This document shows, piece after piece, positions 7,878-16,446 of a stretch of DNA of 57,207 nucleotides. The DNA is from Sphaerimonospora thailandensis (lineage in GTDB: Bacteria; Actinomycetota; Actinomycetes; Streptosporangiales; Streptosporangiaceae), in assembly GCF_016863115.1 (NCBI RefSeq), contig NZ_BOOG01000048.1, positions 1 to 57,207 of the forward strand, written 5' to 3'. The translations under genes were made by a program, and so were the position numbers. Each line of letters opens with the position of its first letter. The first letter of the stretch is position 1. Below the pieces are notes generated by a model. It was not told the DNA's origin and made no database searches. It saw nothing but the letters and a program-made list of their open reading frames with translations.

Positions 7878-10610
7878 TCAGTCCAGGTCGTCGATGGTCA
7901 GCCGGTCCGGGGCAGGCGTGGGCGAAGGCACCGCTCCCTCAGGCAGCGGTTCATCGTCACCGGGCCCGACGTCGAAGCGTTCGTCGTCGACCAGGGGCGG
8001 CCAGACCTCGGGGTTGAGCTCACCGCGGGCCCGGCGCTCCGCGAGCTCGTCCGACCACTCGGCCTCGGCGATGGCGTGCGGCCGACAGCACCATTTGTGG
8101 CTTTCGGGGTCGGCGGCGTACGTGTCAGGCGTGCACGTGGCCTTGGGGGCGGACTGGTTGTCCAGGGACGGCCGTGTCACGGTGATCTCATGGCCGGACC
8201 GCAGCGCCTTGCCGAACCAGTCGGCGTCGGCCAGGACCAGTACGTCACCGACGGCCAGGTCGGGCAGCACGGCGGGGTCCCAGCGGAGTCCTTCGACGCC
8301 GTCGATCGAGCTGAGCGCGCCGACCGGCAGCTGCCCGAACTTGAACGACCCTTTCTGGACCTTGATGGTCGTGCTCGGCTGCTCGACGAGGCCGCGGCCG
8401 TTCATGTGCAGCGCGACGACCCGTGACCCGCCGGCCAGACGTCGTGACCGCACCTCAAGGCGGACCGGGTCGAGATCGATTACCGTCGCGAGGGCCAGCT
8501 CGCGAATCCCGGCGTCGGCCGCCCTGTCGCGCGCGATCGAAGCGTCGGCCAGGCAGGTGAGCTGGTCGAAGCATTTCCGGTCGGCATCCAGCATATCGAC
8601 CTGTGAGTTGCGCCAGCTCCGGTGCGTACGAGAGAAGCGGACGAGATCGGAGGCCTGCAGTGCGACCCTGCGGCCCCAGACCTCCTGCGCGTCGCCCTCC
8701 AGGACGCGGTGCACATCGCGTAGCCGGGAGATCGGCAGCCTGTCGAGAACGCTCTGCGCCCTCTCGATCACCCCGATGCGATAGTCGAGGGCCGCCTTCA
8801 CCAGCGACTCGTACGCCGCTGTGTCCTTGTCGTTCAGCGCCCGGTGGATCTCGTCGGAGGCGGAGTTGGAGAGCCGGGCGCCGGGGGTCTCCGGCTGCGC
8901 GGCGATGGCGTCGGAGACCTGGCGGTGGTCCAGCGGGTCGGCGGCCTCGGCCCAGGTGACGAGGTAGTCCAACCGGCCGGCGTCCACGGCCGGACCGCCG
9001 GGCGTCACATGCGAGGCCATCACGGCCCGCATGTCGACGACGGGCGAGCGCAGGCTCATCGCCCGGGCCCGGTCCTCCTCCAGGAGGAAGCTGACCGCGA
9101 GCCGCTCGTCGGCCAGCAGCGGGTCCGGCAGCGTAGCGGGCTCCCCGTCGAAGGTCAGGGCCGGGCGGCCGCTGTCCAGGTCGTGCTGCCAGCGCAGCCG
9201 GCTCAACTCGATCCCGGCCAGGGAATCGGCGGCGGTGGCCAGCAGGTCGGCGGTCGGACGGTCCGGTACGACCAGGTGGACCGGACCGAGGCCGGCCTCC
9301 TGGATCTCCCGGATGGCCACGCCCAGCATCCGCATCACCGCCCGTCGGGTGATCGGCGAATGCGGGTCGGAGAAGACCCGCCGCACCCAGCGGTCCGGCC
9401 CGTCCGCCCCGACTTTCCGTACGGCCACGCCGTGTACGCCGAGAGCCGCGCCATCCGACTTCACGAGCACCAGGTCGATCGTGCCGGCCGACCCGCACGG
9501 GTCGGTACGGAGGCGCCCGGCCCATTGCGGGAGGCCGCTGATGGTGGCGCTGACCTGTGCCACGGTGCTGGGGGCCACGGTGCTGGGGGCCACGGTGCTC
9601 GGGGCCACGGTGCTCGGGGCGACGGTGTTCGGGGCGACGGTGTTCTGCGGTACGAGCCCGGACACGAACCCGGCCACGGCAGGCCGGCTGAAACGGTCGA
9701 TTCCGATCTCGGCGAGCACGGCGAGCGGGTCGTCGTCGGCACGGAGCTCCTGCCGGCAGTACGCGAAGAGGTTGCAGGTCACGCAGCTGTGGGGGTCGAA
9801 GGCCGCCGTCAGATGAGCGAGGTACGCCGACAGTTCCTCCTCCCCCGGGGAGGATCCACCGAGCTTCGCCTTCGCCTCAAGTCGTTCATCCGCCCTCATC
9901 CGGACTTCGACCCGGTGGTCGTCCAACAACTCCACGACGGCCTCGGGCTGCAGGAAGGCGTTGCGCGGTACGGCCAGCGCGCCGTAGCGGTGCACCCGCA
10001 TCCCGCTCGGCAGCCTGCTCCAGGCGGCGGCGGACTCGGCGCCCAGGGCGACCTGCAGGAACCCTTTGAGCATCCGGCCGTCGTCGATGCGTGAGCGAAT
10101 CCGCTCGTAGTCCTTCGCGTCGCCCATGATGAGCCAGGAGCCGCCGCCCTCGCGGGGGCAGACGACCGCGAAGTCCGGTTGAACGGCGGTCGCGTCGGAG
10201 ACATCCTCCAGGTTGACGTACGGCACGGCGAGCGCGGTCACCATGGTGGCCTCGCCGGAGGAGGTCGCCTTGGCGTGCGCCCGGGCGAGTTCGGCGGCCG
10301 TGACGGCGACATCGCCGTGACAGTCACGTCGGCGCACGGCTTCCGGGCGGGGGAGGTCGAGCTGTCCGACTGTCTTCGTGAGCAGTTCGGAGACGAAGCG
10401 CTCGGAGTGCACGAGGCTCTCGAAGGTTATCGCCCGCATCCAGCGGGCCTCCGGGATCCCGGCGGTGATGTCGGGATGGCCGACCTGCGCGGCCAGTGCC
10501 TTACGGGTCCTGCGGGTGAGGAACGGATCCGTCAGCCGGAACCGCTCGCATCCGGCATGCGCCGAGGCCGCGACGGCACTCGTGCCACCTCCTGACTGAA
10601 GTCCCCCCAC
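7878..10610 (-). CDS. Fe-S cluster PD-(D/E)XK nuclease with a large uncharacterised C-terminal region
   Basis: A 910-aa protein whose residues 20-290 form a RecB/Cas4-like nuclease: PDFAVV (Asp146), then GDAKDY (Asp164, Lys166). Cys21 plus Cys276, Cys279 and Cys285 (CVTCNLFAYC) match the four-Cys iron-sulphur staple of Cas4/AddB nucleases. Residues about 322-351 are a TVAP pentapeptide repeat linker. The remaining 550 residues match nothing I recognise and include a late C...HKWCCRPH cluster that may bind metal. The GTG start at 10610 is the only in-frame start that keeps Cys21, yet a strong AGGAGG lies inside the frame near 10590, so initiation is uncertain. It heads an operon with the SF1 helicase. 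Confidence 0.8.
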   Translation of the reverse strand: MGGLQSGGGTSAVAASAHAGCERFRLTDPFLTRRTRKALAAQVGHPDITAGIPEARWMRAITFESLVHSERFVSELLTKTVGQLDLPRPEAVRRRDCHGDVAVTAAELARAHAKATSSGEATMVTALAVPYVNLEDVSDATAVQPDFAVVCPREGGGSWLIMGDAKDYERIRSRIDDGRMLKGFLQVALGAESAAAWSRLPSGMRVHRYGALAVPRNAFLQPEAVVELLDDHRVEVRMRADERLEAKAKLGGSSPGEEELSAYLAHLTAAFDPHSCVTCNLFAYCRQELRADDDPLAVLAEIGIDRFSRPAVAGFVSGLVPQNTVAPNTVAPSTVAPSTVAPSTVAPSTVAQVSATISGLPQWAGRLRTDPCGSAGTIDLVLVKSDGAALGVHGVAVRKVGADGPDRWVRRVFSDPHSPITRRAVMRMLGVAIREIQEAGLGPVHLVVPDRPTADLLATAADSLAGIELSRLRWQHDLDSGRPALTFDGEPATLPDPLLADERLAVSFLLEEDRARAMSLRSPVVDMRAVMASHVTPGGPAVDAGRLDYLVTWAEAADPLDHRQVSDAIAAQPETPGARLSNSASDEIHRALNDKDTAAYESLVKAALDYRIGVIERAQSVLDRLPISRLRDVHRVLEGDAQEVWGRRVALQASDLVRFSRTHRSWRNSQVDMLDADRKCFDQLTCLADASIARDRAADAGIRELALATVIDLDPVRLEVRSRRLAGGSRVVALHMNGRGLVEQPSTTIKVQKGSFKFGQLPVGALSSIDGVEGLRWDPAVLPDLAVGDVLVLADADWFGKALRSGHEITVTRPSLDNQSAPKATCTPDTYAADPESHKWCCRPHAIAEAEWSDELAERRARGELNPEVWPPLVDDERFDVGPGDDEPLPEGAVPSPTPAPDRLTIDDLD
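9559..9648. repeat. six tandem 15-bp units inside the nuclease gene
   Basis: Six back-to-back 15-bp units of the form GCCACGGTGCTSGGG (the last two with GCGACGGTGTTC) encode five-residue repeats (TVAPS/N) on the minus strand. Because the unit is a multiple of three, copy-number change would alter linker length without breaking the frame. It separates the nuclease domain from the C-terminal region. Confidence 0.9.
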
Positions 10611-10707
10611 GCTCTGTGCTCCTTACTTCCCTGTCGCTTCCGCTAGGGCACTGTAGAACGAGATCCGAGCAGATGGGACGCCAGCGCTCGCCCTGGCTCG
10701 CGATGGG

Positions 10708-10821
10708 TCAGGATCTGTCTGAGCGACACGAGGAGATGTCCAGCACCTCGGATTCCAAGACCTCCGCGGGTGTGCCATCACCCACGACAGCGAGCATGGC
10801 ATCCAGCTCATCCGGACCCAT
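10708..10821 (-). pseudogene. N-terminal stub of an AlbA_2/Schlafen-type protein gene
   Basis: ATG at 10821 opens a 37-codon frame (GPDELDAMLAVVGDGTPAEV, then LESEVLDI) that stops at 10708. The phrase resembles the start of AlbA_2-domain proteins, where a segment like ESETLDFK follows. The frame breaks just there, and the rest is absent because the nuclease gene begins about 100 bases away. This is a likely deletion scar. Assignment rests on a short stretch. Confidence 0.4.
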
Positions 10822-10832
10822 GCACTGCGGCT

Positions 10833-10886
10833 AACTGAGAAGCGTAGATTTCCGACGTTTCTCAGTTGCGCTCAGTCGCACTCAGT
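10833..10886. repeat. 13-bp inverted repeat followed by three 10-bp-phased CTCAGT boxes
   Basis: AACTGAGAAGCGT (10833-10845) and ACGTTTCTCAGTT (10855-10867) pair with one mismatch around a 9-base centre. CTCAGT occurs at 10861, 10871 and 10881, one helical turn apart. The block is 22 bases upstream of the TPR gene. It could be an operator, a terminator for upstream transcription, or a recombination site. Confidence 0.6.
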
Positions 10887-10907
10887 GGTGTCTGCGAAGC
10901 TGCGGCG

Positions 10908-11414
10908 GTGACAACGATCGAAGCGGATTGGGAACAGCGGATCGCGACCCTGTGGGCTGGCATCGACGACCACGAGCCCGAGGAGTTTCTCGCGAAGGTC
11001 CGCGAGCTGACCTCAGAACGCGTGCCGGATGACGCGAACGCGCTGTTCGAGCTGGCCTCGGCGAACGACTCAACCGGCCACGGCGACCAGGCCGCTCCGC
11101 TCTACCGGCAGGCCCTCGACATCGGGCTGACGGGTGAGCGGCGGCGGCGTGCCGTGATCCAGTTGGCCAGCACCCTGCGCAACCTCGGCCGGGTCGAGGA
11201 GAGCGTGGCCCTGCTGACCGCCGAACGAGAGGCCGGCTCGGATCACCTCGATGACGCGGTCGCCGCGTTCCTGGCCCTGGCGCTCGCCGACGCCGGGCGG
11301 GAGAGGGAAGCCGCCTCGCTCGCGCTCGGCGCGCTGGCCCGTCATCTGCCCAGGTACAACCGCTCCCTCGCCTACTACGCCCAAGCCCTGCTCGACACCC
11401 CTGAACCCGCATGA
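10908..11414 (+). CDS. tetratricopeptide-repeat protein
   Basis: This 168-aa protein starts at GTG (TTIEADWEQRI follows). It contains about three helical-hairpin repeats: ANALFELASANDSTGHGDQA, then LYRQALDIGL, then VIQLASTLRNLGRVEESVAL and AFLALALADAGREREAASL. Its size and order match a conserved actinobacterial family of small TPR proteins of unknown function. It is probably a cytosolic protein-protein scaffold. An upstream in-frame start at 10866 would place the N-terminus inside the CTCAGT repeat block, so GTG 10908 is preferred. Confidence 0.75.
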   Translation: MTTIEADWEQRIATLWAGIDDHEPEEFLAKVRELTSERVPDDANALFELASANDSTGHGDQAAPLYRQALDIGLTGERRRRAVIQLASTLRNLGRVEESVALLTAEREAGSDHLDDAVAAFLALALADAGREREAASLALGALARHLPRYNRSLAYYAQALLDTPEPA

Positions 11415-11515
11415 CCCCCCCCTTGGTCGGGGAGCCGGGTTTACGAATGACATGAACGTGTCATGACCCTTCTTGGCGCTTTTGCAGATCGGGTGGTCGA
11501 AGGAGGACGCGCGTG

Positions 11516-12325
11516 ATGGGGACATCGGCGGCCGGAGTGCTGGCGGCGGCCCCGCCGGGAGGGGAGGGCTGGTCCGAGGTTGTCAAACTGGGGTTGGCGT
11601 TCGTCCTGTCCGCGCTCATCGGGTTGGAGCGGGAATGGCGGAACAAGAGCGCCGGCCTGCGCACCCACACCCTGGTAGGGGTCGGCGCGGCGCTGTTCAT
11701 GCTGGTCTCCAAGTACGGCTTTGGCGATGTGATCACCTCCGAACTCGTGGTGCTGGACCCGTCCCGGATGGCCGCCCAGATCGTCTCCGGGATCGGTTTC
11801 ATCGGCGGCGGTGTGATCTTCGTACGGCGGGACGCGGTGCGCGGGCTGACGACGGCCGCCGTCGTGTGGGTGGTCGCCGCGGTCGGGGCGGCGGCCGGGG
11901 CCGGTCTGCCCATCCTGGCCACGGGGGTGGCCGTCGGGCACTTCCTCGTGGTGTTCGGGCTCACCCCGATCGCCAACCGGCTTCCCCGCCCGGCCCGGCT
12001 GCCGTTCCAGCTCCGGCTGACCTACCTGGAGATCTCCGAGGCGCTGCCGGAGGTGCTGGAGACCTGTCGACGCCGGAAGTTCACCGTCTCCGACGTCAGC
12101 GTCGAACGGTCCGCCTTTCACGTAGAGCACGGCCACCTCATGGAGGCCGGCCGCGACAACGGCCGGGAGCATCTGCTGGGGGAGCAGGTCGCCGGTTCGT
12201 CCAAGACGTCGGCGGTGCTGTCCATGCGGGGGACCGGCTCGATCCCCGACCTGGTCGCCGAGGTGGCCGCCCTCTCCGGGATCGTCACGGTCAGCGGCGG
12301 TGTCAGCGAGACCCCCAACGAGTGA
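11516..12325 (+). CDS. MgtC/SapB family membrane protein
   Basis: A 269-aa protein whose N-terminal half has four to five hydrophobic segments with the family signature [20 protein letters not shown] and [11 protein letters not shown]. The C-terminal half (about residues 160-269) is an ACT-like cytosolic domain. In intracellular pathogens MgtC inhibits the F-ATPase and aids survival at low Mg2+. In actinomycetes the role is unclear. AAGGAGGA lies just upstream, so GTG 11513 or ATG 11516 both fit. The gene is monocistronic and converges on the next one. Confidence 0.85.
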   Translation: MGTSAAGVLAAAPPGGEGWSEVVKLGLAFVLSALIGLEREWRNKSAGLRTHTLVGVGAALFMLVSKYGFGDVITSELVVLDPSRMAAQIVSGIGFIGGGVIFVRRDAVRGLTTAAVVWVVAAVGAAAGAGLPILATGVAVGHFLVVFGLTPIANRLPRPARLPFQLRLTYLEISEALPEVLETCRRRKFTVSDVSVERSAFHVEHGHLMEAGRDNGREHLLGEQVAGSSKTSAVLSMRGTGSIPDLVAEVAALSGIVTVSGGVSETPNE

Positions 12326-12340
12326 CCGACCCCCATCCGC

Positions 12341-12658
12341 TCACCTCGGCAGGATCGGGCTCTCCTCGATGTCGAGCACCCGCATCACGATCTCGGCGGC
12401 TCTGCGCAGATCTGAGCTCGTCCCGACCAGGTCACCCCACGACCAGCAGAACACCACCAGCTCCCCTCTGGGCTCGGCGACGATCGTGTCGGTCATCGAG
12501 CACGAGTTCAGCGACGTGACCCGGATCGCCGGACGCTGGCGATACTCCACCAGGCGTACGGAGAACCGGTCCTTGTCGATGAGCTCGCCGAGGCCCTTCA
12601 GTGCCTCCTTGGGAGTGATTCGCATCGGCTGTCCCCTATCTCTCACGGTTGCGGACAT
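12341..12658 (-). CDS. conserved small hypothetical protein
   Basis: A 105-aa protein (SATVRDRGQPMRITPKEALK..., later VVFCWSWGDLVG, and ending VMRVLDIEESPILPR). It has a beta-rich middle and a helical end, with no membrane segment. Small proteins like this are common beside the XRE/DUF397 pairs of actinomycetes. This one is transcribed divergently from such a pair, with a short AT-rich promoter region between (about 12660-12790). ATG 12625 is an alternative start. Function unknown. Confidence 0.6.
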   Translation of the reverse strand: MSATVRDRGQPMRITPKEALKGLGELIDKDRFSVRLVEYRQRPAIRVTSLNSCSMTDTIVAEPRGELVVFCWSWGDLVGTSSDLRRAAEIVMRVLDIEESPILPR

Positions 12659-12789
12659 CCAGAATCCCCCTGGAACATTACTTTCGGTAGACCTAATATC
12701 TACACAGTGCAATCAGTGGGATCGTCCGCCGGGCGCGGTGGTGTCCCGTGGGATCTGGTACGGCTAAGCCGTACGGCTGGGAGGATCGG

Positions 12790-13587
12790 ATGCCGCCCGC
12801 TCGTCAACTCGACCCTGGCGCGTCTCCGCTGTCATTCTTCGGCGCCGAGCTTCGACGGTTCAGATCGCGCTGCGAGATGAGCCAGGAGGCGCTCGCCAAC
12901 AAGATCAACTATGGGTCGTCCCTCGTTGGGATGATCGAGACCGCGCAGCGGATGCCGACCATGGAGTTCGCCGCCGCATGCGACGAAGCGCTGGAGACCG
13001 ACGGCGTGCTGGGTCGGCTCTGGCCGCTCGTGTCGCGGGAGCGCCACCCGTCGTGGTTCGCCCCTTGGCGGGAGATCGAGCAGGAGGCGACGTCGCTGCG
13101 GACCTGGCAGCCGCTGGTCGTGCCCGGCCTGCTCCAGACGCCCGACTACGCCCGGGCGCTGCTGCGCTCCGAGGACGCGGTCGCGGCCCGGATCGAACGC
13201 CAGGAGATCTTGAAACGCGAGAACCCCGCGCCGCCGACGCTTCGCTGCGTCCTCGACGAATCCGTCCTGCTGCGGCCGGTCGGATCCATCGAGATCATGC
13301 GGGCGCAGCTGGAGAAGCTCGTGAAGGACGCGGAGAATCCCCGGACCTCCGTCCAGATCGTCCCGATGGGCGTGCATCCCGGCCTGCAAGGCGGTTTCGT
13401 CTTGGCGACCACTCCGACGGGTGCTGCCGTAGGGTATTTGGAGACGGCGGCGAGGGGCCAGGTCACTACTCACCCCGACGACCTCAACGTGCTCAACGAG
13501 GTTTACGAGGAGATCAGGACCGAGGCGCTCTCCCGCTCCGATTCGCTCGCCCTCATCACACGGACGGTGGAACGCACATGGACGTGA
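12790..13587 (+). CDS. XRE-family helix-turn-helix regulator with DUF5753 domain
   Basis: A 265-aa protein. Residues 12-70 form an XRE-type HTH (FGAELRRFRSRCEMSQEALA, then IETAQRMPTMEF). Residues 85-265 are the DUF5753 domain (PWREIEQEATSLRTWQPLVV, then PGLLQTPDYARALL, ending VERTW). Such regulators pair with DUF397 proteins and control development or antibiotic production in streptomycetes (BldB/WhiJ-like pairs). The start follows GGGAGGATCGG. It overlaps the DUF397 gene by 10 bases, so the two are co-translated. Confidence 0.9.
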   Translation: MPPARQLDPGASPLSFFGAELRRFRSRCEMSQEALANKINYGSSLVGMIETAQRMPTMEFAAACDEALETDGVLGRLWPLVSRERHPSWFAPWREIEQEATSLRTWQPLVVPGLLQTPDYARALLRSEDAVAARIERQEILKRENPAPPTLRCVLDESVLLRPVGSIEIMRAQLEKLVKDAENPRTSVQIVPMGVHPGLQGGFVLATTPTGAAVGYLETAARGQVTTHPDDLNVLNEVYEEIRTEALSRSDSLALITRTVERTWT

Positions 13588-13775
13588 GCCGGCTCTCCTG
13601 GCGGAAGAGCAGCTTCTCCGGCACGAACGGCGGAGACTGCGTCGAGGTCGCCGAGCTTCCCGACGGCGGACGGGCCGTCCGCGACAGCAAGGCTCCCGAG
13701 GGGCCCGTGCTGCGGTTCACCCAGTCCGAGTGGGTCGCTTTCACCGTCGGCGTCCGCGCTGGCGAGTTCGACTGA
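13578..13775 (+). CDS. DUF397 protein
   Basis: A 65-aa protein with the full DUF397 pattern: LSWRKSSFSGTNGGDCVEVA, DGGRAVRDSKAPEGPVLRF and WVAFTVGVRAGEF. It is the usual small partner of XRE/DUF5753 regulators, thought to counteract or modulate their DNA binding. It overlaps the upstream regulator gene by 10 bases. Only 7 bases separate its stop from that of the convergent LCP gene. Confidence 0.92.
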   Translation: MDVSRLSWRKSSFSGTNGGDCVEVAELPDGGRAVRDSKAPEGPVLRFTQSEWVAFTVGVRAGEFD

Positions 13776-13782
13776 CCACCTG

Positions 13783-15303
13783 CTACTTGCAGATGTTCTG
13801 GGTGGCGGTCCGGGCCGAGGGGGTCGCCGTGGGCGTGGGGGAGGAGACCGCCACAGGAGCGACCGTCACCTTCTTGACGGTGTTGTGCCGCTGACCGAGC
13901 ACTACCTCGATGCCGGAGACGTCCGGCTGTTCGCGCAGCTCGGCGCCGGGGATCGCGGCGGCGACCGTGCGGGCCGAGTCCGCGCGGCCGGGCGGGTAAC
14001 GGACCACCGTGTTCACGAAGTCGCGCCTGGCCGTGTTGCCCGGTGTGGACGGCACCATGAATCCTGCGGCGACGAGTGCGGTCTTGGTGCGGGCGCCCAG
14101 CCCGGTGACCGTCGTCCCGTTGAGCACGCGGACCGCGATCCGCTCCGGTGGGATCGTGAGCGCGGTCGGCGACGGTGACGGCTGCCCCGACGCCCCGGCC
14201 GAGGGCTGACCCGACGGCCTGGCGGAAGCGGAAGCGGAAGCCGTACCGGAGGGTTTGGGCGACGTCTCGACCAGGGGTTGATCCTTGGCGATGCGCTGGA
14301 AGAGCTCCTGCGCGGCCGATTTGTCCCACAGCACCGCGGACTCGCCGGTCGGCGTCCGGTAGTTCACGTCGGACAGCGGCACGGTCGCGAACGCCACATC
14401 GTCCGTCGAGACGCCCTTGAGCTGGTTGGCCAACCCGAGCAGGTCGTCCGCCAGGGCCTTGTCGACAGTGATCGCCTTGAGTGCCGAGCCGACCATCCCG
14501 GTGAGCCTCGCCGGGTTGCTCAGCGTGCCGCCGCTGATCGCCTTGTTCAGCAGGGCCGAGATCACCTGCTGCTGCCGGTCGATCCGGTCGAGGTCGGACC
14601 GGGCCGTGGCACGGGTACGCGCGTAGGCCAGCGCGTTGACGCCGTCCAGGTTGTGCGTCCCGGGCTGCATGGTGAGCCGGGTCTTCGGGTCGTCGATCGG
14701 CACCGGGGTGCAGACGGTCACGCCGCCGAGCGAGTCCACGACATCGATGAAGCCGAGCACGTTGACCTCGATGTAGTGGTTGATGCGCAGTCCCGTCACC
14801 TGCTCGACCGTCCGTACGGCCAGTCTGGCGCCGCCGAACTGATAGGCGGAGTTGATCTTGTGGGCGCCCTTGCCGGGGATCTCGGTCCAGGTGTCCCTGG
14901 GCAGGCTGACGACCGTCACCCGCTCGTGATCCTCCGACAGGTGGATGACCATCATCGTGTCGGTTCGCTGACCGACCTCGCGGCCGAGATGGAGTTGGTT
15001 CTGCTGCTTTCTGCTGAGGTTGTCCCGTTTGTCGACGCCGACCAGGAGGATGTTCATCGCGCCGCGTGGTCCGGCGCCACCCGCGGTTCCGGCGTCCACC
15101 GACTGGATCTGCTTGGCCGCGTAGCTGGACGCCAGCCACAGCCCACCGGAGCCGATCATCACGACTCCCGAAAGGGTGCCAGAGATGATGATCGATCGGA
15201 AGTTTGTCCGTTTTTGGCGGGCGCGTCGGGCTGCGATCTTGACCCCGCCGTAGCCGTCGCCGCCTATGCGGACGCCGGAGTCCTCCTCTTGGTCGCCAGG
15301 CAT
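13783..15303 (-). CDS. LytR-CpsA-Psr (LCP) family wall-polymer ligase with LytR_C domain
   Basis: This 506-aa protein has a basic cytosolic tail, one membrane anchor (about residues 37-58) and an extracytoplasmic LCP domain from about residue 82. Key residues include NILLVGVDKRD (Asp91, Arg93), GQRTDTMMVIHL and LPRDTW. A Ser/Pro/Ala-rich linker follows at about 318-352, then a LytR_C domain (IAVRVLNGTTVTGLGARTK). It ends in NICK. LCP enzymes transfer lipid-linked glycopolymers to peptidoglycan. It is divergent from a GT2 gene with 54 bases between them and lies at the left edge of the polymer cluster. Confidence 0.92.
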   Translation of the reverse strand: MPGDQEEDSGVRIGGDGYGGVKIAARRARQKRTNFRSIIISGTLSGVVMIGSGGLWLASSYAAKQIQSVDAGTAGGAGPRGAMNILLVGVDKRDNLSRKQQNQLHLGREVGQRTDTMMVIHLSEDHERVTVVSLPRDTWTEIPGKGAHKINSAYQFGGARLAVRTVEQVTGLRINHYIEVNVLGFIDVVDSLGGVTVCTPVPIDDPKTRLTMQPGTHNLDGVNALAYARTRATARSDLDRIDRQQQVISALLNKAISGGTLSNPARLTGMVGSALKAITVDKALADDLLGLANQLKGVSTDDVAFATVPLSDVNYRTPTGESAVLWDKSAAQELFQRIAKDQPLVETSPKPSGTASASASARPSGQPSAGASGQPSPSPTALTIPPERIAVRVLNGTTVTGLGARTKTALVAAGFMVPSTPGNTARRDFVNTVVRYPPGRADSARTVAAAIPGAELREQPDVSGIEVVLGQRHNTVKKVTVAPVAVSSPTPTATPSARTATQNICK

Positions 15304-15357
15304 TCCCGTCCTCCGGTTGCCGCCTCCACCCCCCCGTACAGTAGCGTGAGCGCAACC

Positions 15358-16446
15358 ATGAAGCCCTTTTCCGACTCGCGCCAGCAGAGTCAGACGCCCA
15401 CGCGCGGCTGGCCACCGGTCTCCGTGATCATGCCGGTGCTCAACGAGGAGCGGCACCTGCGCGAAGCCGTACGGCAGGTCCTCGACCAGGACTACGAGGG
15501 CCCGCTGGAGGTCGTCCTCAGCGTCGGCCCGTCCAAGGACCGCACGCAGGAGGTGGCCGACGCGATCGCCGCGGAGGACCCGCGCGTCATCGTCGTGCCC
15601 AACCCGACCGGCCGCACCCCGAACGCGCTGAACGCGGCCATCGTCGCGTCCCACAACCAGATCGTGGCCCGGGTCGACGGACACGCGATGCTGCCCCGCG
15701 ACTACCTCCGCACGGCCGTGGAGACCCTGGAGACCACCGGGGCCGACAACGTCGGCGGCATCATGGCGGCCGAGGGCATCACCCCGTTCGAGCAGGCCGT
15801 CGCGTGCGCGATGACCTCGAAGATCGGCGTGGGCAACGCGCGCTTCCACACTGGGGGACAGGCCGGCCCGGCCGACACCGTCTATCTGGGCGTCTTCCGC
15901 CGTACGGCCCTGGACCGGGTCGGCGGCTACGACGAGCATTTCCAGCGCGCGCAGGACTGGGAGATGAACCACCGCATCCGGGAGACCGGGGGACTGGTCT
16001 GGTTCCAGCCGCGCATGCGGGTCACCTACCGTCCGCGGCCCAACGTCCGCGCGCTGGCCAAGCAGTACTTCCATTACGGCAGGTGGCGCCGGGTGGTCGC
16101 GCGCACCCACCAGGGCACGATCAATTTACGTTATCTGGCGCCGCCCGCCGCGGTGGCGGCCATCGTGCTCGGCCTCGTGGTCTCGCCGTTCTTCTGGCCG
16201 GGGTTATTGATCCCCGGTGGCTACGTTGCGGCGATCCTCGCCGGTTCCGTCGCCACCGGCCGGGGTCTGCCGCCGGCCGCGTTGGTACGGCTCCCGCTCG
16301 TGTACGCGGCCATGCATCTGTCGTGGGGCACGGGCTTCCTGACCAGCCCGCCCAGCCTCAGCAAGGAGCCGTCCGGCAGTCAGCGGGTCGGCAGGTCGCG
16401 GCAGGAGGCCGAGCGGGTCGGCCTAGAGGACCTCTTTGAAGACTGA
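15358..16446 (+). CDS. GT2 family glycosyltransferase, membrane-associated
   Basis: A 362-aa GT-A glycosyltransferase. It has the N-terminal nucleotide-sugar fold VSVIMPVLNEERHLREAV, a central acidic pair in VARVDGHAML, acceptor-side ED/QDW motif (RAQDWEMNHRIRETG), and hydrophobic C-terminal segments from about residue 262. It resembles succinoglycan/ExoA-type and actinobacterial surface-polysaccharide transferases. It is divergent from the LCP gene, and its last 24 bases overlap the convergent Uma2 gene. Donor and acceptor are unknown. Confidence 0.85.
   Translation: MKPFSDSRQQSQTPTRGWPPVSVIMPVLNEERHLREAVRQVLDQDYEGPLEVVLSVGPSKDRTQEVADAIAAEDPRVIVVPNPTGRTPNALNAAIVASHNQIVARVDGHAMLPRDYLRTAVETLETTGADNVGGIMAAEGITPFEQAVACAMTSKIGVGNARFHTGGQAGPADTVYLGVFRRTALDRVGGYDEHFQRAQDWEMNHRIRETGGLVWFQPRMRVTYRPRPNVRALAKQYFHYGRWRRVVARTHQGTINLRYLAPPAAVAAIVLGLVVSPFFWPGLLIPGGYVAAILAGSVATGRGLPPAALVRLPLVYAAMHLSWGTGFLTSPPSLSKEPSGSQRVGRSRQEAERVGLEDLFED

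Noticed and set aside
13783-16110. A 775-codon minus-strand frame that would extend the first LCP protein far upstream
   Set aside because: The extension crosses the divergent glycosyltransferase gene and has no family match. The ATG at 15303 gives a normal LCP protein.
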